Counted from the stretch's first letter, positions 1 through 5,840 are shown. The stretch: DNA of 5,888 bases from DASXMX01 sp036794395 (GCA_036794395.1 DAIRGS010000400.1:1-5888); one strand, 5' to 3'. The notes: generated by a model from the letters alone, not told the origin. Numbers and translations: made by a program.

Positions 1-67
1 TGGAAGTCATTGGTCTAAACATGACTGCGCCTCTTCTCTACTCGACGTTAATTCTTCTGTATTCGCA

Positions 68-100
68 TTTCTTCGTGGCTTCGTGCCTTCGTGTTTAATC
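68..100 (-). repeat. CACGAAG short tandem repeat (8-nt period)
   Basis: Three CTTCGTG units lie at 71-77, 79-85 and 87-93, separated by single bases, which gives an 8-nt period. They are followed by TTTAATC. Read on the minus strand the element is GATTAA and then three CACGAAG units. The TTAA-led start resembles the two repeat elements at the right end of the window. From memory, such elements are common between genes in environmental bacteria; their function is unknown. There is no open reading frame through them worth calling. Confidence 0.6.
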
Positions 101-136
101 TTCTAACGCTGACTGCTGAGTCGTCGCGCAAAGAAA

Positions 137-164
137 AAAGGGACACAACAAATTGTGTCCCTTT
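137..164 (-). terminator. Perfect 12-bp hairpin, terminator-like on the minus strand
   Basis: Arms AAAGGGACACAA (137-148) and TTGTGTCCCTTT (153-164) pair perfectly around a CAAA loop. On the minus strand the stem is followed by TTTTTTCTT (complement of 131-139), the form of a Rho-independent terminator for a gene entering from the right on that strand, or a bidirectional one. No minus-strand gene is visible in the window, so the terminator role is inferred from structure alone. The GGGACA/TGTCCC stem also resembles REP-like hairpins mobilised by RAYT (IS200-like) transposases, which is the main alternative. Confidence 0.5.
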
Positions 165-272
165 CCTCGCGAGTTGGCGTTTCGCGAACTTTGGAGTTCA
201 GTTGCAGCCGCATCTACCCAAGTGCCGCCTGACTGTAACTCGATAAATCAAAGTGCATGCCAATTGCCACAA
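165..272. other. Intergenic, no clear feature
   Basis: This stretch lies between the 137-164 hairpin and the putative miaA promoter. It holds two TCGCGA palindromes close together (around 167-172 and 180-185). I see no conserved RNA shape, tRNA or convincing coding frame. Short open frames crossing it in both directions have no recognisable protein character. Confidence 0.4.
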
Positions 273-301
273 CGGACAAGCCGCTCGGAAGTGGCTAAAA
301 T
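273..301 (+). promoter_or_regulatory. Putative sigma70-like promoter of miaA-tatD
   Basis: CGGACA (273-278; 4 of 6 to TTGACA) is separated by exactly 17 nt from TAAAAT (296-301; 5 of 6 to TATAAT). Transcription would start near 308 and leave a leader of about 65 nt before the miaA ATG. This is the best-spaced pair I could find upstream of the operon. Motif matches of this quality also occur by chance, so it is a candidate only. Confidence 0.3.
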
Positions 302-373
302 ATCGCGGTTTATGGAAGGTCCTCGAAATCCCTGATCCCCGCGTTTCCTGCAAAATTGACAGTCGGTGCAGAG

Positions 374-1327
374 ATGGCAGTTTCAGTTCCAATCCTCGTC
401 ATTGCCGGCCCGACTGCTTCGGGTAAATCCGCTGTTGCGCTGGAAGTGGCCCGCCAGACCGGCGCCCAAATCCTCAGCCTCGACTCCATGCAGGTCTATC
501 GCGGAATGGATATCGGAACCGCTAAACCCACGCTTGCTGAGCAATCTCAGGTGCGCCACCATGTCATTGATGTTGTTGATCCGGATGAGGCTTTCACCGT
601 CGCACGTTTCGTCGAAATGGCAGATGAAGTAATCGCCGATGCCGCCCGCCGGGCAGTCCCTTTAGTCGTTACAGGCGGAACTCCGCTTTACTACAAGGCC
701 CTGTTTGAAGGGCTCTTTGAAGGCCCCTCGGCTGACTCGGCACTGCGAGACCGTTTGCGCGCATTGCCCAACGACGAGCTGATGCGGCAGTTGCTTTCAG
801 TGGATCCCGTGGCCGCCACCCGGATTCACATCAATGACTTGCGCCGGCTCGTGCGTGCGCTGGAAGTCCACGAGCTGACGGGCAAACCGATCTCGTCGCT
901 TCAGGTGGAGTGGTCCGCCGGCGCGATGCGTCATGCCGCCCAATGGNNNNNNNNNNGATTATCATGGGATCGCGAAACGCTCAACCGCCGCATCAACGCC
1001 CGCGTCAAATCCATGCTTGCCGCTGGCTGGTTGGAGGAAACTCGATCTCTTATGGAGAAGTTCCAAAGCCTCTCTCCCACCGCCGCCGAGGCCACCGGTT
1101 ATCACGAACTGATCGCGCACCTTCAAGGCCACCTGACGCTTGACGACGCCACCGAACAGATCAAGATCGCAACGCGCCAGCTCGCCCGCCGGCAGATCAA
1201 ATGGTTCCGCCGCTGGCAACAGATCCAATGGCTCCCCGGCGACCAACCCCCCGAGACCATCGCCCAAAAGCTGCTCGCCCCCGCCAACCCGACAACTGAC
1301 AACAGACAACTGACCAAGGACAACTGA
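374..1327 (+). CDS. miaA: tRNA dimethylallyltransferase MiaA (contains a 10-N gap)
   Basis: MiaA transfers a dimethylallyl group to N6 of A37 in tRNAs that read UNN codons. Numbered from the ATG at 374, the P-loop GPTASGKS is at residues 12-19, the catalytic-Asp motif DSMQVYRG starts at D37, GGTPLYYKALFEGL matches the usual GGTGLYxxAL motif with one G replaced by P, and the tRNA-binding parts NDLRRLVRALEV, ATGYHEL and TRQLARRQIKWFRRW are intact. Length is about 317 aa, normal for the family. A TTG at 356 would add six residues, but the P-loop already sits at a normal distance from the ATG. Neither start has a good Shine-Dalgarno. Ten Ns (947-956) interrupt the gene, and the frame is the same on both sides. 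The last residues come from a GACAACTGAC-type repeat. tatD follows after 4 nt, so the two are probably co-transcribed. Confidence 0.95.
   Translation: MAVSVPILVIAGPTASGKSAVALEVARQTGAQILSLDSMQVYRGMDIGTAKPTLAEQSQVRHHVIDVVDPDEAFTVARFVEMADEVIADAARRAVPLVVTGGTPLYYKALFEGLFEGPSADSALRDRLRALPNDELMRQLLSVDPVAATRIHINDLRRLVRALEVHELTGKPISSLQVEWSAGAMRHAAQWXXXXLSWDRETLNRRINARVKSMLAAGWLEETRSLMEKFQSLSPTAAEATGYHELIAHLQGHLTLDDATEQIKIATRQLARRQIKWFRRWQQIQWLPGDQPPETIAQKLLAPANPTTDNRQLTKDN
947..956. other. Assembly gap (10 Ns) inside miaA
   Basis: Ten consecutive Ns interrupt miaA. The upstream frame ends on the TGG codon at 944-946, and the downstream frame resumes as xGA-TTA-TCA-TGG. If the missing base is G, this reads GLSW, which fits the conserved (V)GLxxxRxxL element of MiaA. 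For an intact gene the true number of missing bases must leave remainder 1 on division by 3. The run of ten looks like a standard scaffold placeholder, so the true length is unknown. Confidence 0.97.
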
Positions 1328-1331
1328 CCAA
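1291..1331 (+). repeat. GACAACTGAC direct repeats overlapping the miaA stop
   Basis: GACAACTGAC occurs at 1291-1300. GACAACTGACCAA follows at 1305-1317 and again, identically, at 1319-1331. The third copy supplies the miaA stop codon (TGA 1325-1327) and the 4-nt spacer before the tatD ATG. The repeat therefore encodes the MiaA tail TTDNRQLTKDN, which lies past the last conserved MiaA motif. Confidence 0.8.
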
Positions 1332-2093
1332 ATGATCGACTCCCACTGCCACCTCACCGATCCCCGCCTCGCCCAGCAACTCGATAGCGTACTCCACCGC
1401 GCAGCTTCAGCCGGGGTTGAACGGATGATCACCATCGGCACCGATATCGACGACGCGATCAAAGCTCTCGAGCTTTGCCGCGCGCTCCCCAATGTGCGCT
1501 GCGCCATCGGCATTCATCCCAACCACTGTGCCCAGGTTTCCGAGGAAGATCTTCCCCGCCTCCGCCAGCTTCAATCCGATCCCTCCGTCGTTGCGCTCGG
1601 GGAAATGGGCCTCGATTACCACCACAAATTCGCCCCGCGCCAGCGCCAATATGAGTTCCTTGAATTTCAGCTCAATCTCGCGGCTGAGCTCAATCGTCCG
1701 ATTGTCATTCACTGCCGCGATGCCATTGAAGATTGTCTGGCCATCCTCCGAGGCTTCCCCACCCTTCAAGGCGTGTTCCACTGCTTCACCGGCTCTCCCG
1801 CCGAGGCCACAAAGATTCTCGATGCCGGCTATTACATCGGCTTCACCGGGGCCGTCACCTTTAAACGAAACGACGATCTGCGAACAGCCTGCGCCCTGGT
1901 TCCGCCCGATCGTCTACTGGTCGAAACCGATTCACCCTATCTCTCCCCAGAACCGGTTCGGAGCCAGAAAACCAACGAGCCGTCCTTCGTCATGCACGTC
2001 GCGAAGGTCGTGGCCGAGGTCAAGCAGGTTTCGGTCGATCAACTCGACCAGATCACAAGCGCCAACGTCCGAAATCTGTTCCGCTGGCCGTAA
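1332..2093 (+). CDS. tatD: TatD-family metal-dependent deoxyribonuclease
   Basis: TatD proteins are cytoplasmic metal-dependent nucleases with a TIM-barrel amidohydrolase fold. They are linked to 3'-5' exonuclease activity on DNA and to DNA repair or degradation. All expected metal ligands are visible: H5 and H7 in DSHCHL, E91 in GEMGLDYH, H127 in VIHCRDA, H150 in FHCFTGS and D200 in VETDSPYLSPEP. The tail TSANVRNLF is typical. At 253 aa the protein is full length. The ATG at 1332 gives the usual family N-terminus (MIDSHCHL) and follows the miaA stop by 4 nt, so translational coupling is likely. The Shine-Dalgarno region is replaced by the ACTGACCAA repeat, with no purine-rich site. The miaA-tatD pairing is not diagnostic of a shared pathway. 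Family assignment is firm; the exact substrate is not determined by sequence. Confidence 0.95.
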   Translation: MIDSHCHLTDPRLAQQLDSVLHRAASAGVERMITIGTDIDDAIKALELCRALPNVRCAIGIHPNHCAQVSEEDLPRLRQLQSDPSVVALGEMGLDYHHKFAPRQRQYEFLEFQLNLAAELNRPIVIHCRDAIEDCLAILRGFPTLQGVFHCFTGSPAEATKILDAGYYIGFTGAVTFKRNDDLRTACALVPPDRLLVETDSPYLSPEPVRSQKTNEPSFVMHVAKVVAEVKQVSVDQLDQITSANVRNLFRWP

Positions 2094-2095
2094 AA

Positions 2096-2135
2096 AAAGA
2101 AAGCCGCCGCGGATGCCCGCGGCGGGAATTTCTTT
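2096..2135 (+). terminator. GC-rich hairpin terminator after tatD, possibly bidirectional
   Basis: CCGCCGCGG (2104-2112) and CCGCGGCGG (2117-2125) form a perfect 9-bp stem with an ATGC loop. Flanking AAAGAAA (2096-2102) and TTTCTTT (2129-2135) extend the pairing beyond small bulges and provide a T-rich run. The hairpin begins 10 nt after the tatD stop. The A-run on the left would serve as a T-run on the other strand. It very likely ends the miaA-tatD transcript. Confidence 0.75.
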
Positions 2136-2272
2136 GCCCCCGGATGTATGGCGGGAATCTATCCAACCTGTCGGCCCGCCCCAAATCCTCCGGTAGAACT
2201 CAACAACCACTGGCGGGGGCCGGGCGTCTCCGTAGAATGAATCTGGCGAAATTCAGCTACACAATCAAACCC

Positions 2273-2278
2273 GGGAGA
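2273..2278 (+). promoter_or_regulatory. Ribosome binding site for the ThuA-like gene
   Basis: GGGAGA lies 4 nt before the ATG at 2283. It is the only recognisable Shine-Dalgarno-like sequence among the five genes here and supports this start. The spacing is slightly short. Confidence 0.5.
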
Positions 2279-2282
2279 CATC

Positions 2283-3179
2283 ATGCCGCGTGGACTTCGA
2301 CTGTATGCCCCAATTCTGGCGGTTTTATCGGCCCTGCTTTTCATTCGCGTAATGCCCGCGGTCGCTGCCGACGAGAAGCAGCCGATCCGCGTTCTACTGG
2401 TGGACGGCCAAAACAATCATAAGTGGCAAGCCACCTCCCCTTTACTGAAGGCGGCTCTGGAAGACGCCAAGATCTTCAAGGTGGATGTGGTCACCACCGT
2501 TCCCAAGGGCGCGCCCAAGGATTTCCATCCCGATTTCTCCAAGTATCAGGTCGTCGTCAGCAACTACAACGGCGCGCTCTGGCCCGCCGAGACCCGCAAG
2601 GCCTTCGAAGAGTTCGTCAAGAACGGCGGCGGTTTCGTCAGCGTTCACGCGGCCGATAACTCCTTCCCCGACTGGCCCGAATACAACCGCATGATCGGCG
2701 TCGGCGGGTGGGGCGGTCGAAACGAAAAGAATGGCCCCATGATCCGCTTCCGCGATGGCGCAATCGTCAAGGATAACCCGCCCGGCGCGGGCGGCACCCA
2801 TGGCAAGTTCTTCAGCTATGTCGTCGAAACCCGCGACGCCGAGAACCCCATCATGAAAGGCCTACCGACCAAGTGGCTGCACACCAAAGACGAGCTCTAC
2901 TCCAAGCTCCGCGGCCCGGCTGAAAACGTCACCGTCCTGGCCACCGCCAATTCCGATGTCACCCATGAAAATGAGCCCCTGCTCATGACCATTGCCTACG
3001 ACAAGGGCCGCGTCTTCCATACCGCCCTCGGCCACAACGAAGAATCCTGCCAGTGCGTCGGCTTTATCACCACCTTCCTCCGCGGCACCGAATGGGCCGC
3101 CACCGGCAACGTCACGATTCCAGTACCTTCAGATTTCCCTACCGAAGAAAAAGTCTCCCTGCGTAAACTCCAACCGTAA
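2283..3179 (+). CDS. Exported ThuA-like domain protein
   Basis: This 298-aa protein matches the ThuA family (trehalose-utilisation type, class I glutamine-amidotransferase-like fold). Residues 1-29 form a Sec signal peptide: basic PRGLR, a hydrophobic core around 8-23, and an AVAA cleavage region before DEKQP, so the protein is probably secreted or periplasmic. The domain runs from about 34 (IRVLLVDGQNNHKW) to about 275. It includes GGGFVSVHAADNSFPDWPEY (H122), DELYSKLRGP, and GRVFHTALGHNEESCQC (H246, H251). No Cys sits at the nucleophile elbow of true amidotransferases, so glutaminase activity is unlikely. Known ThuA work points to sugar oxidation or isomerisation; the substrate here is unknown. 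The gene stands alone, with a terminator upstream and 213 nt of repeat-rich DNA downstream. TAGAAT at 2233-2238 could be a -10 box but lacks a good partner. Confidence 0.88.
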   Translation: MPRGLRLYAPILAVLSALLFIRVMPAVAADEKQPIRVLLVDGQNNHKWQATSPLLKAALEDAKIFKVDVVTTVPKGAPKDFHPDFSKYQVVVSNYNGALWPAETRKAFEEFVKNGGGFVSVHAADNSFPDWPEYNRMIGVGGWGGRNEKNGPMIRFRDGAIVKDNPPGAGGTHGKFFSYVVETRDAENPIMKGLPTKWLHTKDELYSKLRGPAENVTVLATANSDVTHENEPLLMTIAYDKGRVFHTALGHNEESCQCVGFITTFLRGTEWAATGNVTIPVPSDFPTEEKVSLRKLQP

Positions 3180-3203
3180 CTCCGCCAATTTCGGCAACTT
3201 CTT

Positions 3204-3231
3204 CCCCCTCTCCCTTCATGTAGGGAGCGGG
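3204..3231. repeat. Diverged C-rich inverted repeat
   Basis: CTCCC (3210-3214) and GGGAG (3223-3227) pair across an 8-nt loop, and flanking C and G runs extend the stem past a mismatch. The sequence looks like a degraded copy of the palindrome that follows at 3241-3283. Together they occupy much of the gap between the ThuA-like gene and lutB. Confidence 0.4.
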
Positions 3232-3240
3232 CCCCGTGTC

Positions 3241-3283
3241 CGCCCTCTTGCCCCCTCTCCCCTCGGGAGAGGGCCGGGGGGAG
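3241..3283. repeat. Intergenic palindromic repeat, copy 1
   Basis: CCCTCTCCC (3253-3261) and GGGAGAGGG (3265-3273) form a perfect 9-bp stem around a CTC loop, flanked by CCCTCTTGCC and CCGGGGGGAG. By hand alignment it matches 4904-4946 at 38 of 43 positions. From memory, this motif is a widespread dispersed palindrome in bacterial genomes. It could act as a mild terminator or mRNA stabiliser, but there is no T-run. Confidence 0.7.
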
Positions 3284-3392
3284 CGCGAATTCCAGTTGCT
3301 CGCGTGTTTTAATCTCTCCCCCTCCCCCAATCACCCCCTCTTCTTCACCCTTCAACACTCGCTCCCCACGCGCCTATCGCTACAATCCCCGC
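3284..3392 (+). promoter_or_regulatory. C-rich lutB upstream region with a possible -10 box
   Basis: The stretch before lutB is very rich in C and T, for example around 3317-3340. TACAAT (3381-3386) fits a -10 box (5 of 6) and ends 6 nt before the ATG. No good -35 is found at 16-18 nt. If the box is used, transcription would start at or next to the ATG and give a leaderless or nearly leaderless lutB mRNA. There is no Shine-Dalgarno before the ATG (CAATCCCCGC), which is compatible with that but does not prove it. Confidence 0.25.
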
Positions 3393-4892
3393 ATGTCCAC
3401 GCTCGAACAGCGCCCGCTCGACCCCAACACTGCGGCTTTTCTTCAGGAAGCCGCCGATTCCCCCTTCGACTTCCATTCCGTCAGCGTCCAGGCCGCCGGC
3501 GATGAGCGCCTTAAGCGGCAGCTGAACAACGCCGTCACCACGCGCGATTCCGCGCGCAAGCTTCGCGTGCTCGAATTGCCCGATTCAAACAAGATGCGCG
3601 AGCTGGCCGGGCAGATTAAGCAGCACACGCTCGACAATCTCGATTACTACCTCGAGCAACTTGTCGAAAACGTTGAAAAGAACGGCGGCCACGTTCACTT
3701 CGCCAATACCGCGGCCGACGCCCGCCAGATCATCCTCGACATCGCCAGCCACCACGACGCCAAAAAGATCATCAAGAGCAAGTCGATGGTCACCGAGGAA
3801 ATCCACCTCGCCGATGCCCTTGAGGCCGCCGGCCTTGATGTCGTCGAAACCGATCTGGGTGAGTTCATCGTGCAGATCAGCCACGATCGCCCGTCTCACA
3901 TCGTTGCCCCCATCGTGCACAAGAGCCGGCAATCAGTCGCCGAGCTATTTAGCGAATATTTCAAGACCCCATACAACGACGACGCCAAGGCCCTGACCAA
4001 ACAGGCCCGCGCTTACCTTCGCGATAAATTCCGCAATGCCGACCTGGGCATGACCGGCGGCAATTTCCTCTGCGCCGAAACCGGCCTGGTGTGCAGCATC
4101 GAAAATGAAGGCAACCAGCGCCAAAGCGTCAGCACCCCGCGCGTGCTCATCTCAGTGGTTGGCATCGAAAAAATCGTCCCGCGCATGACCGATCTCGCGG
4201 TGATGCTCAAGCTCCTCACCCGCAGCGCCACCGGCAACTCCATTTCCGTCTACACCAACATCTACGGCGGCCCGCGCAGCTTCGGCGAAAAAGACGGACC
4301 ACAGGAATTCCACCTTGTTCTGGTGGATAACGGCCGTACGGAAATCCTGGCCGGCGAATACCGCGAAACCCTCCGCTGCATCCGCTGCGGCGCCTGCCTC
4401 AACGCCTGCCCCATCTACCGGAAAATCGGCGGCCACGCCTACGGAAGCGTCTATCCCGGCCCCATCGGCGCGCTCATCACCCCGCTCTTCGAAGGCCTCG
4501 CCAACTACAAAGATCTCCCTCAAGCCTCCAGCCTCTGCGGCGCCTGCTACGAGGCCTGCCCGGTCAAAATCAATATCCCCAAATACCTGGTGATGATGCG
4601 GCGAGACATCAATCGCAATCACCTTAACAGTCGGGCCGAGCGTTTCGTCTACCGAGTCTGGGCCCGCGCGTTGCTGTCCTCCGTGCTGTACTCCATGATC
4701 GGCAAGTTCCAAAAATGGGACCTCCGCCGCCGAGCCCGCGGCACCGGATGGGTCCAACGCCTCCCCAAAGTAGCCTCCGGCTGGACCCAAATCCGCGACA
4801 TGCCCGCCCCCGCCAAGCACACGTTCCACGACCTATGGCATCGCCGACCGCATTCAACAATAGGCCCGGAGGATACCTCCGCTCGCAAATAA
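3393..4892 (+). CDS. lutB: Lactate utilisation iron-sulfur protein LutB (LldF-like)
   Basis: LutB is the large iron-sulfur subunit of LutABC, which oxidises L-lactate to pyruvate in the cytoplasm or at the membrane face. The 499-aa product has a LUD domain in roughly residues 70-310 (KSKSMVTEEI, GMTGGNFLCAETG, ISVVGIEKIVPRM, YTNIYGGP). Two cysteine motifs for 4Fe-4S clusters follow: CIRCGACLNACP (C329, C332, C335, C339) and CGACYEACP (C382, C385, C389). As I recall, having fewer than four cysteines in the second motif is normal here. The C-terminal 100 residues match the usual LutB tail and end in WHRRP. Length is normal for the family. The ATG at 3393 lacks a Shine-Dalgarno. lutC follows after 121 nt; lutA is not adjacent. 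A 6-bp stem CGGAGG/CCTCCG (4867-4881) lies within the last codons. Confidence 0.95.
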   Translation: MSTLEQRPLDPNTAAFLQEAADSPFDFHSVSVQAAGDERLKRQLNNAVTTRDSARKLRVLELPDSNKMRELAGQIKQHTLDNLDYYLEQLVENVEKNGGHVHFANTAADARQIILDIASHHDAKKIIKSKSMVTEEIHLADALEAAGLDVVETDLGEFIVQISHDRPSHIVAPIVHKSRQSVAELFSEYFKTPYNDDAKALTKQARAYLRDKFRNADLGMTGGNFLCAETGLVCSIENEGNQRQSVSTPRVLISVVGIEKIVPRMTDLAVMLKLLTRSATGNSISVYTNIYGGPRSFGEKDGPQEFHLVLVDNGRTEILAGEYRETLRCIRCGACLNACPIYRKIGGHAYGSVYPGPIGALITPLFEGLANYKDLPQASSLCGACYEACPVKINIPKYLVMMRRDINRNHLNSRAERFVYRVWARALLSSVLYSMIGKFQKWDLRRRARGTGWVQRLPKVASGWTQIRDMPAPAKHTFHDLWHRRPHSTIGPEDTSARK

Positions 4893-4903
4893 GCTTCGAC
4901 GCG

Positions 4904-4946
4904 CGCCCTCTTACCCCCTCTCCCTCCGGGAGAGGGCTGGGGTGAG
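4904..4946. repeat. Intergenic palindromic repeat, copy 2
   Basis: CCCTCTCCC (4916-4924) and GGGAGAGGG (4928-4936) pair perfectly around TCC. The outer TTACCCC and GGGGTGAG segments can also pair, so this copy is better preserved than the one at 3241. It differs from copy 1 at 5 of 43 positions. It lies in the same orientation between lutB and lutC and may attenuate or stabilise a lutBC transcript. Confidence 0.75.
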
Positions 4947-5013
4947 GGAGATTGTCGAAAGCCCCTCAATAATTCACTAACGGGTGCCCCCAACTCCAAG
5001 CACTTAAAACAAA

Positions 5014-5676
5014 ATGATCTCCGACCCCAAATCCGAGATGTTCGCCCGCGTCCGCAAGGCCCTTGGCCGCGACTCGGCGCTCCTCGACAAGCCCATCCCT
5101 CCGACGATCGACGAACCCATCGCCCGGCTGGTCTTCAGCGACATCGGCCTGCCTGCATTATTCCAGAAGCGCGCCCGCGAATTGACGATGCTCGTCGAGC
5201 AGATCCGCATCGACGATCTCCTCCCCGGCATCGTCAACTTCCTCCGCGAACAAAAGTCCACGAAAATCATGCTCGCGGCAACGCGCCTGCTCACTAACCT
5301 GGGCGCGGTCCATTTCCTCACCGACAATGGCTTCCACGCCCGCACCTGGCGGCAGATGACTTCCGATGAAGCCTACGACTTCGACGCCGGCATCACCGAA
5401 GTCGATTTCGCCGTCGCCGAGACCGGCTCCCTGGTCCTCCGCCATCGCCCCGAGAACGGCCGGCTCATCTCCCTGGTCCCCTTCGTCCACATCGCCATCG
5501 TCCAACCCAAAGACATCGTCCCCGATCTCATAGACCTCTTCGAACGCCTCGCCGCCGAAGGCACCGGCTCCGGCACCACACTCATCTCCGGCCCCTCCAA
5601 AACCTCCGACATCGAAATGACCCTCGTCCAGGGCGTCCACGGCCCCAACGTCGTCAAAATCTTCCTGCTCGCCTGA
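5014..5676 (+). CDS. lutC: Lactate utilisation protein LutC (LUD domain)
   Basis: LutC is the small LUD-domain subunit of the LutABC L-lactate oxidation system and works with LutB. The 220-aa product shows the diagnostic C-terminal half: GITEVDFAVAETGSLVL (126-142), LISLVPFVHIAIV (151-163), and TLISGPSKTSDIE (189-201) followed by VQGVHGPNVVKIFLL. The N-terminus begins with the usual helical R-KALGR element (residues 12-19). Length is typical for the family. There are no cysteines, so it carries no iron-sulfur cluster. The ATG at 5014 follows an A-rich stretch (ACTTAAAACAAA) with no Shine-Dalgarno. It is 121 nt from lutB with a palindrome between, looser than the usual lutB-lutC spacing, yet the same strand and pathway argue for joint expression. 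Codons favour C at the third position strongly, as in lutB. Confidence 0.95.
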   Translation: MISDPKSEMFARVRKALGRDSALLDKPIPPTIDEPIARLVFSDIGLPALFQKRARELTMLVEQIRIDDLLPGIVNFLREQKSTKIMLAATRLLTNLGAVHFLTDNGFHARTWRQMTSDEAYDFDAGITEVDFAVAETGSLVLRHRPENGRLISLVPFVHIAIVQPKDIVPDLIDLFERLAAEGTGSGTTLISGPSKTSDIEMTLVQGVHGPNVVKIFLLA

Positions 5677-5703
5677 ACTGACTCGGGCGCGCCGAAGAAA
5701 CGA

Positions 5704-5745
5704 ATTAACCACAGAGGGCACAGAGAACACAGAGGGCACAGAGAA
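5704..5745 (+). repeat. CACAGAG 9-nt tandem repeat
   Basis: After TTAAC, four 9-nt units run without interruption: CACAGAGGG, CACAGAGAA, CACAGAGGG, CACAGAGAA (5710-5745). This is equally two identical 18-nt copies (5710-5727 and 5728-5745). There are no unique spacers, so it is not a CRISPR array. It begins 33 nt after the lutC stop. Confidence 0.85.
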
Positions 5746-5763
5746 AAACCAATAGAAGAAGAT

Positions 5764-5840
5764 TTAACCGCAGATGGCGCAGATTTACGCAGATGAATGC
5801 ATGCCTTTGCCTTTATCTGCGAGCATCTGCGCGATCTGTG
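5764..5840 (+). repeat. CGCAGAT-unit imperfect palindrome with 29-nt arms
   Basis: The left arm (5769-5797) has three CGCAGAT units. The right arm (5812-5840) has ATCTGCG units in reverse order and ends in ATCTGTG. Aligned by hand, the right arm matches the reverse complement of the left at 23 of 29 positions. The loop is 14 nt (5798-5811). The left side is led by TTTAAC, but the matching GTTAAA is absent on the right, where the sequence changes to the hairpins at 5843-5883. The transcript could form a long hairpin downstream of lutC. Confidence 0.8.

Noticed and set aside
1..67. 3' end of a gene entering from the left
   Set aside because: Frames are short or close quickly, and too little sequence is present to recognise any protein.
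356..361. TTGACA as a perfect -35 box
   Set aside because: Nothing like a -10 box lies 16-18 nt downstream, and the position falls at the miaA start codon.
356..373. TTG start for miaA at 356
   Set aside because: It adds six non-conserved residues, and the ATG at 374 already places the P-loop at the usual distance. No Shine-Dalgarno favours the TTG.
153..392. Small open frames on both strands upstream of miaA (153-335 plus, 198-392 minus)
   Set aside because: No recognisable domain, low-complexity composition, starts inside a hairpin or overlap with the miaA start, no ribosome binding site.
962..1513. Minus-strand open frame of 183 codons
   Set aside because: It lies antisense to miaA and tatD, both of which have clear conserved motifs. 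It is explained by the C-rich third positions of those genes.
2233..2238. TAGAAT as a -10 box for the ThuA-like gene
   Set aside because: The hexamers at 16-18 nt upstream match TTGACA poorly, so it is mentioned with the gene but not called.
2144..2422. Plus-strand open frame before and into the ThuA-like gene
   Set aside because: It overlaps the signal-peptide region of the ThuA-like gene in another frame and has no family resemblance.
4152..4829. Minus-strand open frame of 225 codons
   Set aside because: Antisense to lutB with a Gly/Ala/Val/Asp-rich translation typical of the complement of high-GC genes.
5158..5739. Minus-strand open frame of 193 codons
   Set aside because: Antisense to lutC and starts in the CACAGAG repeat region. 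The acidic low-complexity translation is a shadow of lutC.
5704..5840. CRISPR array
   Set aside because: Units are 9-10 nt and contiguous, with no unique spacers of regular length and no cas genes in the window.
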